A stretch of DNA of 63,614 bases, taken from positions 1-63,614 of the forward strand of contig DYGG01000013.1 of the NCBI GenBank assembly GCA_020724775.1, read 5' to 3'. The position numbers and the translations under genes are program-made. The stretch comes from Ignavibacterium sp. (GTDB lineage Bacteria; Zixibacteria; MSB-5A5; GN15; PGXB01). Positions 63,282-63,614 of the stretch are shown piece after piece; position 1 is the first letter of the stretch; every line of letters begins with the position of its first letter. The notes beneath the pieces are model-generated. The model saw nothing but the letters and a program-made list of their open reading frames with translations, ran no database searches and was not told the origin of the DNA.

Positions 63282-63614
63282 TCAGTTCTCCCATTCGGTG
63301 GTAAGGAGTCCGCGAAATTCATCGATTATATATATTTGGCCACTAAATGTTATCGTCATGGCAGTGACACTGGATGGAGCATATCCCAGCGGCAAGAGTT
63401 TAATCTCTCGACCACTCTGGTCATATAGCCGAAGTTGCGAATTGGTGCGGTCAGCGACAATTATTCGTTCCATCCGGTCAACCGTCACCGCCGTCGCCTC
63501 CCACCCTCTCTCCACGCCCGGCTTGTCCCATCCGCCATAAAATAAGAACTGTCCGTTGCCGTTAAAAGCCTGAAGTGGATAATTTTTAAGGTCGGTGACA
63601 AAAAGTTTGCCTGA
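63282..63614 (-). CDS. NHL-repeat protein, 5' part beyond the window
   Basis: The frame is open from the window edge to the stop at 63282 (about 110 residues seen). Blades such as GKLFVTDLKNYPLQAF, RIIVADRTNSQLRLYD and GQIYIIDEFRG are NHL type. It is the first visible gene of the cytochrome/barrel operon. Confidence 0.85.
   Translation of the reverse strand, partial: SGKLFVTDLKNYPLQAFNGNGQFLFYGGWDKPGVERGWEATAVTVDRMERIIVADRTNSQLRLYDQSGREIKLLPLGYAPSSVTAMTITFSGQIYIIDEFRGLLTTEWEN

Overview
The window comes from a Gram-negative bacterium with an outer membrane. I think it is a member of the FCB superphylum close to Candidatus Zixibacteria, but this rests on gene content and not on a marker-gene tree. 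The clues are several outer-membrane barrels and lipoproteins, exported proteins ending in dockerin-like repeats (C10 peptidase, M14 peptidase, LVIVD protein), a DUF5916 protein, a tricorn-like protease, FlgD-like C-terminal domains, multihaem cytochromes and GC content near 50 percent.

Layout. 1-4.1 kb: a large exported protein and an outer-membrane barrel. 4.1-8.5 kb: a chemoreceptor, CheW and a sigma-54-type response regulator. 8.5-14.1 kb: a very large PAS/GAF histidine kinase paired with that regulator. 14.2-18.8 kb: a secreted C10 peptidase and a CBM9/DUF5916 protein. 19.2-25.8 kb: an acylating aldehyde dehydrogenase, a D-T-repeat lipoprotein, an ABC exporter directly behind a tRNA-Met gene, a DUF116 protein, and a small lipoprotein/barrel operon. 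26.1-29.2 kb: a compact polyamine operon (XRE-cupin regulator, speD, ornithine decarboxylase, speE). 29.6-39 kb: a substrate-binding/TolC fusion, a membrane glycosyltransferase, a beta-lactamase-family enzyme, TauE and a second two-component pair. 39.3-47.8 kb: a tightly overlapping Hdr-Mvh [NiFe]-hydrogenase operon with maturation genes. 47.8-50 kb: a repeat-rich stretch holding a miniature inverted-repeat transposon and a frameshifted LVIVD/dockerin gene. 50-55.7 kb: a VOC protein, tricorn protease and M14 peptidase. 55.8-63.6 kb: a multihaem cytochrome locus.

The two parts that look most worth following are redox systems. The right end encodes two hexahaem proteins whose haem and histidine spacing resembles the Geobacter filament cytochrome OmcS, a third cytochrome with six ordinary haem motifs and one CX7CH motif, an outer-membrane barrel, two CsgG/GNA1162-like lipoproteins and two NHL proteins. 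Together they look like a cytochrome-nanowire secretion and electron-export locus. The hydrogenase operon encodes HdrC, HdrB, HdrA, MvhD, MvhG, MvhA, an endopeptidase, HypA and HypB. It would couple H2 oxidation to electron bifurcation.

A perfect 18-bp palindrome matching both the Rex and CRP consensus lies upstream of the hydrogenase operon. A near-match sits on the -10 box of the OmcS-like gene, and a weaker one lies upstream of the aldehyde dehydrogenase. This suggests, but does not prove, shared NADH/NAD control. The hydrogenase large subunit has Ser64 where the first nickel-ligand cysteine is expected.
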